Notes: generated from the letters alone by a model not told the origin. Shown: positions 7,932-17,396, numbered from the stretch's first letter. The stretch is 35,028 nucleotides of DNA from Candidatus Zhuqueibacterota bacterium (GCA_016929295.1 JAFGJB010000277.1:1-35028), one strand, 5' to 3'. Made by a program: numbers and translations.

Positions 7932-9313
7932 TGAGCGCTGATGATAAAATCTGGGGTGGACGATTTGAGCACAAGACCGATGCCCTGATGGAGCAATTCA
8001 GCACGTCACTGCATTTTGACCGCCTGCTTTTTGATGCGGATATCGCCGTGAACAAAGCGTGGGCCGCGGCTCTCGTTGCGGTTGGTGTTTACACGGCCGA
8101 TGAAAAAGAGCAAATATGCGCTGCCCTCGATGCCATTCAAAAGGATTTCCACGCCGGCGTGTTGTCATTTCCGCCCGGTGCGGAAGATATCCATTCGGCG
8201 AACGAGCGCTGGCTGACCGATCGCTGCGGTGAGGCAGGTGCGAAAATTCACAGCGGTCGAAGTCGGAATGATCAGGTCGTCACCGATCTGCGTCTCTATA
8301 TGCGGACACAAAATCAACTGTTGCAGGACGCCGTCAAATCGATGCAGAGCGCACTGGTCGACCTCGGTGCTCGCTCTGTGGATACTGTCATGCCGGGTCA
8401 GACGCATCTGCGTCAGGCGCAGCCGATCTCTTTTGCGCACTATCTGCTGGCTTTTTTCTTTCAACTGCAAAGAGATCTTCAACGTCTCCGGGAGGCCTGT
8501 TCGCGCTGCAATCAGATGCCGTTGGGTTCGGGCGCCATCGCCGGCGCCGCCTTTGAGATTGATCGCCATGCCCTGGCGGCGGCGCTTGGTTTTGCTGCGC
8601 CGACCGAGAACAGCTACGACGCGACCGCGGATCGTGATTTTGTCAACGAGCATTTATATTGCTGTTCGCAGATCATGGTGCATCTCAGTCGATTGGCGGA
8701 AGATTTCATCATCTGGTCATCCGAGGGCTACCGCTTTATCGAAATCGATGAAAAGTACGCGACCGGCAGCAGCATGATGCCGCAAAAGCGCAATCCCGAT
8801 GCGCTCGAATTAATCCGCGGCAAGTCCGCTCGCGTCATCGGCAATCATGTCACCGGCCTTTGCCTGCTCAAAGGTGCGCCGACGGCCTATGTCCGCGATC
8901 TGCAGGAGGATAAGGAGCCTATTTTTGATTCCTTGCAGCAGACCATTGATTCGCTGCTCATTTTTGCCGGTGTCATGCGGACAGTGATCGTACTGCCGGA
9001 AAATATGAAAAACGCTCTTGATCCGGCGCTTTACGCGACCGATGTGGCCGATTATCTTGTTCGCAAGGGTATGCCATTCAGACAGGCGCACCGTATAGTC
9101 GGCTCTCTTGTCGCGCTGGCGGAAAGAGAGGGACAAACGTTGGCGGATTTGTCACTCGACATTTACAAAAAGCACTCCCCGCTCTTTGAGCGCGATGTCT
9201 ACGCACTCTTTGATCCCGATGCAGCCCTGAGCAAAAGAGAAATAATGGGCGGCACGGGAAAAAAATCGCTCAAAGTGCAAATAAATCACGCGCGAGAATT
9301 GTTAGAACTTTAA
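7931..9313 (+). CDS. argH: Argininosuccinate lyase
   Basis: 460 aa from the ATG at 7931; a TTG three bases earlier is possible but unnecessary. Fumarase/aspartase-superfamily motifs are in place. They are KIHSGRSRNDQVVTD at about 105-119, GQTHLRQAQP at 156-165, and the signature GSSMMPQKRNPD at 279-290, with the mobile-loop serine. The enzyme splits argininosuccinate into arginine and fumarate, completing the pathway begun by ArgG. No separate SD is visible; translation is probably coupled to argG through the 1-base overlap. C-terminal GGTGKKSLKVQI is typical for the family. Very secure. Confidence 0.97.
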   Translation: MSADDKIWGGRFEHKTDALMEQFSTSLHFDRLLFDADIAVNKAWAAALVAVGVYTADEKEQICAALDAIQKDFHAGVLSFPPGAEDIHSANERWLTDRCGEAGAKIHSGRSRNDQVVTDLRLYMRTQNQLLQDAVKSMQSALVDLGARSVDTVMPGQTHLRQAQPISFAHYLLAFFFQLQRDLQRLREACSRCNQMPLGSGAIAGAAFEIDRHALAAALGFAAPTENSYDATADRDFVNEHLYCCSQIMVHLSRLAEDFIIWSSEGYRFIEIDEKYATGSSMMPQKRNPDALELIRGKSARVIGNHVTGLCLLKGAPTAYVRDLQEDKEPIFDSLQQTIDSLLIFAGVMRTVIVLPENMKNALDPALYATDVADYLVRKGMPFRQAHRIVGSLVALAEREGQTLADLSLDIYKKHSPLFERDVYALFDPDAALSKREIMGGTGKKSLKVQINHARELLEL

Positions 9314-9356
9314 GCCGCGAAAAACATTCTCATTCACTAACCTTGGAGGAGATTCT

Positions 9357-9596
9357 ATGAGTCTGAAGGAGATCATTTTGTACCTGGTGCAGATCGCCAT
9401 CTTTTTTGCGTTTCCGGCTATCTGGGGCTGGCTCATCCGTTTAATACCCTGGTGGCCTTTTGGTCAACAGGATACGTTGAACATCATCATCTTTTTAGCG
9501 ATCACCGTCGTTTCCTGGATTCTTGGCTGGCTCGGCATCAAACGCTTCCTGAAGCAAGTGAAAACTCGCGGCCTGGCAGCAGATGTAAAAGCCTGA
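9357..9596 (+). CDS. Small two-helix membrane protein, function unknown
   Basis: 79 aa with an excellent SD (TTGGAGGAGA, then ATG). There are two hydrophobic segments, at about residues 6-30 and 42-62. They are separated by a short Trp/Pro-rich loop (PWWPFGQQD). A basic C-terminal tail follows (KRFLKQVKTRG), placing the tail probably in the cytoplasm. I do not recognise a family. It sits 43 bp after argH and before a strong hairpin, so it is probably the last gene of the argGH transcript. Its coding status rests on the SD, the start context and the coherent membrane topology. Confidence 0.65.
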   Translation: MSLKEIILYLVQIAIFFAFPAIWGWLIRLIPWWPFGQQDTLNIIIFLAITVVSWILGWLGIKRFLKQVKTRGLAADVKA

Positions 9597-9623
9597 TCGC
9601 AGTGCCAAAAACATTCCACTATC

Positions 9624-9651
9624 ACATCGCTCCGCCCCGGCGGAGCGATGT
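9624..9651 (+). terminator. Strong hairpin between the argGH unit and metF
   Basis: A perfect inverted repeat with 13-bp arms (ACATCGCTCCGCC at 9624-9636; GGCGGAGCGATGT at 9639-9651) separated by two bases, so probably a 12-bp or shorter stem with a small loop. It lies 27 bp after the small membrane-protein stop. The downstream sequence (TGTCTCGT) has few consecutive Ts, so it is not a textbook intrinsic terminator. It could be a weak terminator, a processing/stability hairpin or part of the metF leader. Confidence 0.45.
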
Positions 9652-9663
9652 TGTCTCGTCGCC

Positions 9664-10566
9664 ATGGGAATAGAGATGACGGTCAAAGAAATACTGGACG
9701 CAACGCCGCTCTCCTTCAGTTTCGAGTTTTTTCCTCCCAGGACAGAAGATGGCTGGGATAGTCTCTTTCACAATATAGCTGATCTCATGCCGCTCAAGCC
9801 ATCGTGGGTCAGCGTCACCTACGGCGCCGGCGGTTCGACGCGCGATCGAACGCACGACCTGGTCATGCGGATTCAAAAAGAGACCAATCTGACGGCCGTC
9901 GCCCACCTGACCTGCGTCGGTTCATCACAAGATGAAATTGCCGGCATTATCGATCGCTATGTGAAAAATGATGTCCTCAACATTCTGGCGCTGGGCGGGG
10001 ATCCGCCAAAAGATATACCCGACTGGAAGCCCCAACCGGACGGTTTTCGCTATGCCGGAGAGCTCGTCGGATTCATCAAGCAACAGCATCCACAACTCTC
10101 CGTTGGCGTGGCTGGATTTCCGGAAGGCCATCCGGCGACACCGAACCGTTTGATGGAAATTGACCATCTGAAGGACAAGGTCGATGCCGGAGCGGATTAC
10201 ATCATCACCCAGCTGTTTTTCGATAATCGGGATTATTATGATTTTTGCGAACGGTGCGAGATCGCCGGCATCCGCGTTCCGATCATCGCCGGCATCATGC
10301 CTGTGCTGACCAAAAAAGGCATGTATCGCATGGCTGAGCTGGCGGCGGGCGCCCGACTGCCGGCCCGGCTCCTGAAACTCATCTCGCGCGCCGATTCGGA
10401 TGACTATGTCGCCAAGGCCGGTATCCATTGGGCCAGCGAACAGGTTCGCGATTTGCTCGACAATGAAGCTCGCGGGATTCATTTTTTCACGCTGAACAAA
10501 TCCAGAGCGACGATTCAGATTTATGAATCACTGGGCGTGCGAAGCTCCGAACAATTTTTACGATAG
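9664..10566 (+). CDS. metF: Methylenetetrahydrofolate reductase
   Basis: 300 aa, the length of bacterial MetF. Hallmarks in order are SFEFFPPRTEDG near residue 18, with the catalytic Glu in FEFFPP. Then come VSVTYGAGGSTRDRT, HLTCVG, ILALGGDPPKD, GADYIITQLFFD and VPIIAGIMPVL. It is a FAD-dependent TIM-barrel enzyme that reduces 5,10-methylene-THF to 5-methyl-THF for methionine synthesis. Two starts are possible (9664, or 9676 with GGGA just upstream); no strong SD decides between them. It is convergent with the GH97 gene, with 29 bp between stops. Confidence 0.96.
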   Translation: MGIEMTVKEILDATPLSFSFEFFPPRTEDGWDSLFHNIADLMPLKPSWVSVTYGAGGSTRDRTHDLVMRIQKETNLTAVAHLTCVGSSQDEIAGIIDRYVKNDVLNILALGGDPPKDIPDWKPQPDGFRYAGELVGFIKQQHPQLSVGVAGFPEGHPATPNRLMEIDHLKDKVDAGADYIITQLFFDNRDYYDFCERCEIAGIRVPIIAGIMPVLTKKGMYRMAELAAGARLPARLLKLISRADSDDYVAKAGIHWASEQVRDLLDNEARGIHFFTLNKSRATIQIYESLGVRSSEQFLR

Positions 10567-10595
10567 TCGGCCGGTCGTGCGTCTCTGACAGCCGT

Positions 10596-12626
10596 TCATC
10601 GATCCACTCTGCTCAGATGAATGGCAAAGCCGCCGCTGCCGGCCATCGGCATGGTCAGGTGATCGCCGGACGTCACCTTTTTTTCTGCAATGGCGAGGCG
10701 ATCGGGGTAATCCGCTGCTTCCTCCGCGTCGGCGTAAATTTTGGCGCTGAAATTTCCGGCGCCTAAAAAATCGAGCGAGACTTGCGCCGTCCGCGCGCTC
10801 TCATTGGTGAGACCGCCGACGAACCACTCTGCGCCCTTTCTCCGCGCAATGATAATAAACTCGCCAGGGTAGCCATCGAGAACCCGGGTGTCATCCCACA
10901 CGGTCGGAACGACCTTGAGCAAGTCCGTGCCGGCGGGCGAGACGCGATAGTTGTATGGCGAATCGCACGCCACCTGCAGCGGACTCTCGTAGACGATGAA
11001 CTGCGCCAGTTGATGGGCGCGCGTGCTCATCACAAACGGCGCCGGCGCATCATCGCCGACAATGCGAAAGGTCGAGGGCGTCTTGTTGCGAAAACCGCCC
11101 GGCGTATAGTCCATCGGACCGCAGAGCATGCGGGTGAAGGGCAGCACGCAGTTGTGCGTTGGCGTGATGCGATCGCTCCATTTGTTATACTCATTGCCTA
11201 ACACGCCCTCGCGGGTTAGCAAGTTCGGATAGGCGCGACGAAGACCGGTCGGTTTGTAAGCGCCGTGGAAATCCACGGTGAGATGGTGTTTGGCGGCCAA
11301 TTTGACGAGTCGATGATAAAAATTGACCACGTACTGATCATCGCGCGCCATAAAATCGACCTTGACGCCGGCCACGCCCCATTTTTCATACAGCGGAAAA
11401 GCCTTTTCCATTTGCCGGTCGGCATTCTCCCATTCGAGCCAGAGCAGAATTTTCACCCCCTTTTGGGCGGCGTACTGCACGAGTTCCGCTATGTCGATGT
11501 CGTCAATGGACATGGTCAAATCGGCCGCCGGATTGCCGGCGGCGCCAAACGGTTGCTTCGGATCAAACGGAGGACCGTACCATTCCCAGTCGACCAACTG
11601 ATATTCCCAGCCCATAACCGCCGCGAAATCGATATAGTATTTCATCGACGCAGTGTTGACGCCCATGTGACCGGCGAAATCGGGCGCATAGCTTCCGGCC
11701 CACCAGCGATCCCATGCCGAAATGCCGGGTGTGATCCAGGATGGATCGTCGATGGCCAAGGGATCGGCGAGATTGAGGATGATACTGGATTCGATCAGAT
11801 CACCCGGTCTGTCGCCGATCATGATGACGCGCCAGGGTGAGACGCGCGGCGCTGCGGACACGACGGCTGCGTCCGGCTGATCGATTCTGGGTGAGAGCCT
11901 GGTGACGACGGCGGCGGGGATGGTGGCATGGCGGGTGTAATAGACGCCGGCCCAATCGACCAGATTGGCTTCGGTCAAAGCCACCCAGGCGTTGGGCAGC
12001 TGCGCCAACAGCGGACAGGCGATGATTTGTCCCGGTTTTGACTCGCTTAAATTCATCCTGTTGTACTCAGTCTCCTGGTGGCCGCGATAGGAAGGATAGT
12101 GTCCAATCCAGCAGATCGGATCGATGGGGAAATGGAATTCGCTCATCTCCTGTGCGATGATGAAATTTGTCAGGAGCTTTTGTTCGGGAATGCCGTATTG
12201 CAGCGCCACGCCGTCGTCAAAAGCTCGTGCAGCAAAGGTAATGGTGCGGTATGGCGCGCTTGCCTCTTTCAGCGTGAGGATCATTTCATTATAGCTGTTG
12301 ACTATGGTACTATGGCTGCCGAATGGCGTCGACCAGGTTTCGTTGATCGTGCGGGTCTGCTGATCGACGATCGCCAATCCTTTGGCGAGCGGCGGCATGT
12401 CCTTGAAATCGAGACGAAAGGGCGAATCGAGCAAAATCGCCTGGCCGCTCTTTTGCACTGAGTAATAGAGTCGTTCTCCGACGGGATAAGGTTCAAGATT
12501 CTCTTTTATCCCCAATGTGACGACTATTTTCCCGTCGGGCGAAGTAACAGTAGCTGCCGACAGGTTGGTGCAGAGTGACAGGATCACAAAAACCATAATG
12601 AAACGACAAAAATCAATTCTATGCAT
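10596..12626 (-). CDS. Glycoside hydrolase family 97 (alpha-glucosidase/alpha-galactosidase-like)
   Basis: 676 aa from the ATG at 12626, chosen for its SD (GGAGAGGAG, 7 nt spacing) and because it begins a signal peptide (MHRIDFCRFIMVFVILSL, cleavage near Ala24-Ala25). Layout is that of GH97. There is an N-terminal beta-sandwich (about 28-290), a TIM barrel (about 300-560, from WITPGISAWDRWWAG), and a C-terminal all-beta domain with DYPDRLAIAEKKV. GVKVDFM places D424 where retaining GH97 members have the nucleophile; inverting SusB-type enzymes lack this Asp. LTREGVLGNEYNKW carries E473, the probable acid/base. So a retaining, alpha-galactosidase-like mechanism is my inference; specificity is not proven. 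Located 78 bp downstream of the GH127-like gene, same strand, probably one transcript. Exported to the periplasm. Confidence 0.92.
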   Translation of the reverse strand: MHRIDFCRFIMVFVILSLCTNLSAATVTSPDGKIVVTLGIKENLEPYPVGERLYYSVQKSGQAILLDSPFRLDFKDMPPLAKGLAIVDQQTRTINETWSTPFGSHSTIVNSYNEMILTLKEASAPYRTITFAARAFDDGVALQYGIPEQKLLTNFIIAQEMSEFHFPIDPICWIGHYPSYRGHQETEYNRMNLSESKPGQIIACPLLAQLPNAWVALTEANLVDWAGVYYTRHATIPAAVVTRLSPRIDQPDAAVVSAAPRVSPWRVIMIGDRPGDLIESSIILNLADPLAIDDPSWITPGISAWDRWWAGSYAPDFAGHMGVNTASMKYYIDFAAVMGWEYQLVDWEWYGPPFDPKQPFGAAGNPAADLTMSIDDIDIAELVQYAAQKGVKILLWLEWENADRQMEKAFPLYEKWGVAGVKVDFMARDDQYVVNFYHRLVKLAAKHHLTVDFHGAYKPTGLRRAYPNLLTREGVLGNEYNKWSDRITPTHNCVLPFTRMLCGPMDYTPGGFRNKTPSTFRIVGDDAPAPFVMSTRAHQLAQFIVYESPLQVACDSPYNYRVSPAGTDLLKVVPTVWDDTRVLDGYPGEFIIIARRKGAEWFVGGLTNESARTAQVSLDFLGAGNFSAKIYADAEEAADYPDRLAIAEKKVTSGDHLTMPMAGSGGFAIHLSRVDR

Positions 12627-12704
12627 GTGTTTTCTCCTCTCCGGGGTGGGCGTTTTGCGTTGGTCATTCATCTGGCCGGATGACTGCGGTGCTCCCGCCA
12701 TTTT

Positions 12705-14519
12705 CTATTCTCCCTTTTCTATTTTAACTTGATGAATGATCTGTACGGCGCGCCGGGAAATCGGTTTTTCACTATTGCGCATGAAATGTCGCCATTCGTC
12801 GGTCCATTCCATATAGCCGGTTTGTTCGCAAACGGGAACGAGTGTGGTTGCCGAGAGAAAATTGTTGGCGACCGCGGGGATCATGAAATGTGCCTTGGGA
12901 AGGACAAATGGCGCCGCCGGGCCGTCCATGCGATAGTCTTTGCAAGCAACAAAAAAGATTTGCTCAGGACTGTTTTGATTGTACTTTGTATCAGCGCCGA
13001 GCAATAGCGGGCCGTAGTAGAAGGAGGCGGAGTAAAAGTGATCGCCAAGCTCACGGCGGTTGAGGAGGTTGTTGCCGCGCGCATCAACGACGCGCAGGTG
13101 CAGCGGAATATTGATCTCCAGCTCGTCGCCTTTTTCCCATCGATGCTGAAAAGAAAAGACGCCGCGAGAATGACGGCCCGCGACATCGACACCATTGAGT
13201 TTCACACTAAAACTCGTGGCCCAGGATGGAATGCGGAGATGGGAGACGGTATTTGCCCCCGGCTTTGTGCACTGAATTGTGATCTGTCCGTCCTGCGGAT
13301 AATCGGTGACGATTGAAAAAGCGGCGTCTTGCAGTTGCAGAGACAGGGGTGCATAAAAGTTGAACCAGATATCATCGCTGTCGGCGACGATGGCAAAATT
13401 GATCAGATCAGCATACGCCCACAAGCCGTGCATGGTGCAGCACCACCACGCCTCACTATAGTCATCTTCGTAGCCACGTGGCGAGCAAACGGCATGGCCA
13501 AAGGCGCCGTTCGCCGTTTGATGAAAGTTGAGCGCATTATACCAGGCATTCTCCGCTTCATTCAGATAGACGGCATCCTGGCTGATCTGCCACATGTAGA
13601 GGTTCAGGCGAATCCAGTCGGTGATGGAACACCCCTCGGTGCGATGATCATCGGGAAACCACTCGCGCATGCCGCCATCGATGGCATAGCCGCGCATCAT
13701 GATATCCTGCCAGTACAAATTGTACAGGCGGTCGAAAACGTACTGATCGCCTGTGCGGGCGGTCAGCATGGCCATACCGGTCATCGTGTTCATATAGGAA
13801 TGGGAGTGATAATGGCCAAATTCCGGAAAAAGCTCAATGACCGCCCTGCCCGCATCGAGGTATTCTCGTTTTGGATTGATGTCATACAGCATCATCAGGG
13901 ATTCAAGAATGCTCGTCATGTGCGTTTTGACAAAATGTTGGCGATCGGCCTTCTCGTTCGGCCACGTCACCCATTTTTGCTCATTTGTCCAGGGATTTTC
14001 CTGGTGAGCGCTGCTCCAGATCGGAATGTATTTGACAATATAGTTCGCCAGTCTGGTGGCAGCCGTGCGCGCCCGTTCGTCCTTGCTGAGAAGATAATAT
14101 TGTACGAGTCCGCCTAACAATCTCCCGTGTCCGAATGTCTGTCGTCCCCAATAATCCCAGCCGATTTTCTGCTGATCCTCGCCAAAAAAACCGTCTTCGC
14201 GCTGGTGCGGCAACACCGCGGCAAAAATGTCATCCAGCTTTTGCGGCTTCTCGCCCAGCAATCTCGATATATAGCTCCAGCTTCCGAGGACGCGCCCCGA
14301 GACATCGCCCTGGTATTCTTCAAACCGCCGCTTCAGCTCCGGCGCCCGCGCCACATCCTGGACGATGAGCGGCACATCGAATGGTTCGTGCATGAAGCGG
14401 TTCTGCGTCAACCGGACGCGTTGCTCCAGCTCGCCTGAGAGTGTGACATTCTGCGGGAAATGTAACTCTTTGGCGAAAAGAGTGAGGGGGAGCACGGTCA
14501 AAATAAATAGTCTTGCCAT
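12705..14519 (-). CDS. GH127-like (DUF1680) exported glycoside hydrolase, putative beta-L-arabinofuranosidase
   Basis: 604 aa with an AGGAG SD and a short signal peptide (MARLFILTVLPLTLFA). The N-terminal ~380 residues form the helical-barrel part (LPHQREDGFFGEDQ, YWGRQTFGHGRLLGGL, SYMNTMTGMAML). The C-terminal part is beta-rich (HLRIPSWATSFSVKLNG). The zinc-thiolate site of GH127 is recognisable. E295-G-C297 (TEGCSITDW) matches the E338-x-C340 pair of Bifidobacterium HypBA1. C360-C361 (EAWWCCTMHG) matches its C417-C418 pair, one of which is the catalytic nucleophile. DUF1680-type families are broad, so the sugar (beta-L-arabinofuranose or another) is inferred only. Probably co-transcribed with the GH97 gene; divergent from the exported protein at 14812. 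Confidence 0.85.
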   Translation of the reverse strand: MARLFILTVLPLTLFAKELHFPQNVTLSGELEQRVRLTQNRFMHEPFDVPLIVQDVARAPELKRRFEEYQGDVSGRVLGSWSYISRLLGEKPQKLDDIFAAVLPHQREDGFFGEDQQKIGWDYWGRQTFGHGRLLGGLVQYYLLSKDERARTAATRLANYIVKYIPIWSSAHQENPWTNEQKWVTWPNEKADRQHFVKTHMTSILESLMMLYDINPKREYLDAGRAVIELFPEFGHYHSHSYMNTMTGMAMLTARTGDQYVFDRLYNLYWQDIMMRGYAIDGGMREWFPDDHRTEGCSITDWIRLNLYMWQISQDAVYLNEAENAWYNALNFHQTANGAFGHAVCSPRGYEDDYSEAWWCCTMHGLWAYADLINFAIVADSDDIWFNFYAPLSLQLQDAAFSIVTDYPQDGQITIQCTKPGANTVSHLRIPSWATSFSVKLNGVDVAGRHSRGVFSFQHRWEKGDELEINIPLHLRVVDARGNNLLNRRELGDHFYSASFYYGPLLLGADTKYNQNSPEQIFFVACKDYRMDGPAAPFVLPKAHFMIPAVANNFLSATTLVPVCEQTGYMEWTDEWRHFMRNSEKPISRRAVQIIHQVKIEKGE

Positions 14520-14811
14520 GATAAACTCCTGACTCTGTAAATTGCATCATCGATGGCAGTGAAAATCGCCTTCACTTTCTCTTTGCTATTGCAATGATAA
14601 TGAAATAAATTTTGATAATCAATTAATTAGATCATATATTCTTTCGCCTCATTTTCATCACTGTCGAAATTTTGGTGACATCTTTGCTGTTTGTGTGATA
14701 TAGTAAATGAAACATACACCCGCAGGAACTCTGCACGCAGGTCTGCAGGTGGAGCAGCAAGCCAGTGCACATCTGAATGATCTGTGCGCTGACCATTGCC
14801 GGAAAGACCAA

Positions 14812-15849
14812 ATGGTTCGTCTTGTACTGACAATTTTCATCTGTTTTTCACTGATACCTGCAGCGCTCGCATCTGCTCAACCCCTCGATCGCGGCTCGAT
14901 TCGCGGTATGATTACGGATTCCGCGACCGGCGAACCACTGCCATATACCAATGTTTTTCTGTCCAATACAACGCTGGGTGATGCAGCCGATCAGGATGGC
15001 GAGTTCATCATTGCGCAGATACCGCCGGGATTTTATCAACTGGTCGTATCGAGAATTGGCTACCATATGGCAGTGCAGGACATAGCCGTCCAGTCCGGCA
15101 AAACGACGGTGAGCGATGTGTCGCTGACTGTGAAGGCCATCGAGGGCGAAGAGATCATAGTTGTCGCGCGTGACAATAAACAGTGGAAGCGCGATCTGCA
15201 GGAATTCACCAGCTATTTCATTGGCGAAACGGCCAATGCGCAGAAATGTACAATCGTCAATCCTGAAGTGCTGGCTTTTCAACGGCAAGCCACCCAGCAC
15301 CTGGTGGCGACCTCGGACAGCATCATCGTCGTCGAAAACATGGCATTGGGCTACCGAATTGACATCATCCTCGATTCATTTCGCTGGGGAAATGGCGGTG
15401 GTTTTTATCTCATCTATCCGCGATATGTGAGCCTCGAGCCGCGGAACGAACGCCAGGCAAAGAGATGGACCAGGAATCGCCAACAGACGTTTCACTTTTC
15501 ATTGCGCCATTTTTTCGCCTCCTTGGCGGCGGAAAATCACCAGGAGAGCTATATCGTCTCCCGGCTCGGGAAGCCTTTGCCGGGCAGTTTCGAAACGAGC
15601 GCTGTCATGGACAGCATGTCCGTCTCTCTCGTTGACTCGACTCGGGGTCTACGGCGGTTGCGATTTGATGGTCTTTTGCAGGTCGTTCGGCGAGCGGGCG
15701 GAAGTTCAAATTTATATCTCAACTATGGCTATGTCGATTTTGATCCCTGGGGCAACATCTATCCCGCTGATGCCGTAAAAATTTACGGCTATTGGGGTCA
15801 GTACAGGGTGGCGGATTCATTGCCATTTGATTATTGGCCGGAAGACTGA
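14812..15849 (+). CDS. Exported protein with carboxypeptidase-regulatory-like (CarboxypepD_reg) domain
   Basis: 345 aa from the ATG at 14812, chosen for the GGAAAG SD and the signal peptide (MVRLVLTIFICFSLIPAALA, cleavage near ASAQ). A frame from 14707 would bury the signal 35 residues inside. Residues about 30-110 are the beta-sandwich: GSIRGMITDSATGEPLPYTNV, then DQDGEFIIAQIPPGFYQLVV. The remaining ~230 residues (F..YFIGETANAQKCTIVNPEVLAF, VENMALGYRIDIIL, GGGFYLIYPRYVSL) resemble a domain seen with this sandwich in Bacteroidota-type proteins. No enzyme motif and no C-terminal membrane segment are visible. A periplasmic or outer-membrane-associated binding role is likely. Its stop is one base from the TTG start of the radical SAM gene. 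Confidence 0.8.
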   Translation: MVRLVLTIFICFSLIPAALASAQPLDRGSIRGMITDSATGEPLPYTNVFLSNTTLGDAADQDGEFIIAQIPPGFYQLVVSRIGYHMAVQDIAVQSGKTTVSDVSLTVKAIEGEEIIVVARDNKQWKRDLQEFTSYFIGETANAQKCTIVNPEVLAFQRQATQHLVATSDSIIVVENMALGYRIDIILDSFRWGNGGGFYLIYPRYVSLEPRNERQAKRWTRNRQQTFHFSLRHFFASLAAENHQESYIVSRLGKPLPGSFETSAVMDSMSVSLVDSTRGLRRLRFDGLLQVVRRAGGSSNLYLNYGYVDFDPWGNIYPADAVKIYGYWGQYRVADSLPFDYWPED

Positions 15850-15850
15850 C

Positions 15851-17290
15851 TTGAGCAGTCTCCATTTTTTTAACAATCCTGAGAAAAAGGCAGTGCGGGC
15901 AGTTGACGAATACAGAGCATCGTTGATAGAGCAAAACAGGATTGAATACGGCGCTGATTATGACCATATCGCCTTTATGTCGCCGAGCGAAGCCGCGGAG
16001 TTGACGGCAGCGCGACAACGTCTCGTCGATGAGCTCGGATCATACGCTCAATTCGGCTATAAAAGAACCAAGGTCGACGTATCGCGTCTATCGCCCGGAT
16101 GCCGCCTGTGCGCCGAGGGCACGTGGTCTTGTCTGTTCATCAGCGGACTCTGCAATGCGCACTGCTTGTATTGTCCGTCCAGCCAGGATCAAGTCGGCGT
16201 ACCGATGACAAACACCCTGCAATTTCCCCGGCCTGATGATTATGCCGCTTACATTGAAGAATTTGGTTTTGCCGGCGTCAGTCTGAGCGGTGGAGAGCCA
16301 TTGCTGACGTTGGAAAAATCAGTCGAATTCCTGAAGCGAATTAAAACTCAATTTGGCGATCGCGTCTATTTCTGGATCTATACCAACGGCCTTTTGCTCA
16401 CCGTCGATAGAGCGCTGCAATTGCGTGATGCCGGCATCGATGAAATCAGATTCAATATCGGCGCAACGGACTACCGACTGGACTTTGTCCGGCATGCGAT
16501 CGGCATCATTCCCACGGTCACGGTCGAGATTCCGGCCTTGCCGGATAAAATAGAACTGCTCAAAGCGAAAATCGGCGAGATGAAGGACCAGGGCGTTGAT
16601 TACCTCAACCTGCACCAGCTTCGCTTGACGCCGTATAATTGTCGACATCTCTTGAAGCTAGATTATTCTTTTGCGCACGGAGAAAATGTCACTGTGCCGG
16701 CATCAGAAATAGCCGCGCTAAAACTGCTGCGCTATAATTTTGAACATGAAATTGGTTTGCCGATCAATTATTGCTCGTTCGTCTATAAAAACCGATTTCA
16801 GAGAGCGGGTGCGCGCAAACGGGCGGCGACTGCCATCTGCAAGCCGTGGGAACAGGTGACTGAAAATGGTTACATCCGCACCATCGAGTTCGTCGCGGAT
16901 GTCGCTGCGCTCGACAGCTCTATTACAAAACTCTCGGGCCATAACATCCGCACGGGCTGGAAATATGACGCTGCGGCGCAACGGTTGTGGCTCACCGCCG
17001 ACATGCTCGATCTTCTCAATGATGAGCAGGCCACCATCGTGCTATCCTATTCAGAGGCTTCCTTGCGGCAAAATCTGTCCTTTCGGCATCCCTACGCCGA
17101 GCGCACATTGGCGGGCCACTCTGTCTACATTGAGAGATGGATCGTAGCAAAAGATATTGCATTAGCTTGGCGAGATTGGCAACTTTTGCGGAGCGGCGGC
17201 ATGGCACATGAGCGAGTGCAAGGTGACCGCGAGCTGCTGACGGTTTATCGGCATGAATATATTGCTGCTGGTCTGGCAGACTATTATTGA
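15851..17290 (+). CDS. Radical SAM protein with six-cysteine N-terminal motif, function unknown
   Basis: 479 aa from a TTG at 15851. I prefer this start because GGAAG lies 6 nt upstream and the upstream stop ends at 15849; a TTG at 15827 is the alternative. The cluster motif is C101-x3-C105-x2-C108 (CNAHCLYC), followed by SLSGGEPLLT (GGE, SAM binding, 147-149) and a TIM-barrel-like core (FWIYTNGLLLT, GIDEIRFNIGA, LNLHQLRLTP). Three more cysteines precede it in a regular pattern, C84-x2-C87-x6-C94-x6-C101 (CRLCAEGTWSC). They could bind zinc or a second Fe-S cluster. About 170 further residues after the barrel are unassigned. It is not recognisable as a known activase, SPASM or MoaA type. The AspC-like aminotransferase begins 106 bp downstream. 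Confidence 0.8.
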   Translation: MSSLHFFNNPEKKAVRAVDEYRASLIEQNRIEYGADYDHIAFMSPSEAAELTAARQRLVDELGSYAQFGYKRTKVDVSRLSPGCRLCAEGTWSCLFISGLCNAHCLYCPSSQDQVGVPMTNTLQFPRPDDYAAYIEEFGFAGVSLSGGEPLLTLEKSVEFLKRIKTQFGDRVYFWIYTNGLLLTVDRALQLRDAGIDEIRFNIGATDYRLDFVRHAIGIIPTVTVEIPALPDKIELLKAKIGEMKDQGVDYLNLHQLRLTPYNCRHLLKLDYSFAHGENVTVPASEIAALKLLRYNFEHEIGLPINYCSFVYKNRFQRAGARKRAATAICKPWEQVTENGYIRTIEFVADVAALDSSITKLSGHNIRTGWKYDAAAQRLWLTADMLDLLNDEQATIVLSYSEASLRQNLSFRHPYAERTLAGHSVYIERWIVAKDIALAWRDWQLLRSGGMAHERVQGDRELLTVYRHEYIAAGLADYY

Positions 17291-17396
17291 TCCCTGTTTT
17301 GTCGACAATTCAGTGTGAAAAAGCGCAGAAATTTCATACATTTGTCCGCACTAGGAAAATTTACCAAGAAAGATCAATCCAAAGCGGAGAATTTGC

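Noticed and set aside
13329-14117. Plus-strand frame of 262 codons opposite the GH127-like gene
   Set aside because: The minus strand encodes a coherent enzyme with signal peptide, SD and metal-site motif; this frame shows none.
14707-14811. Upstream extension of the CarboxypepD_reg protein
   Set aside because: It would place 35 non-conserved residues before an obvious signal peptide; the SD favours 14812.
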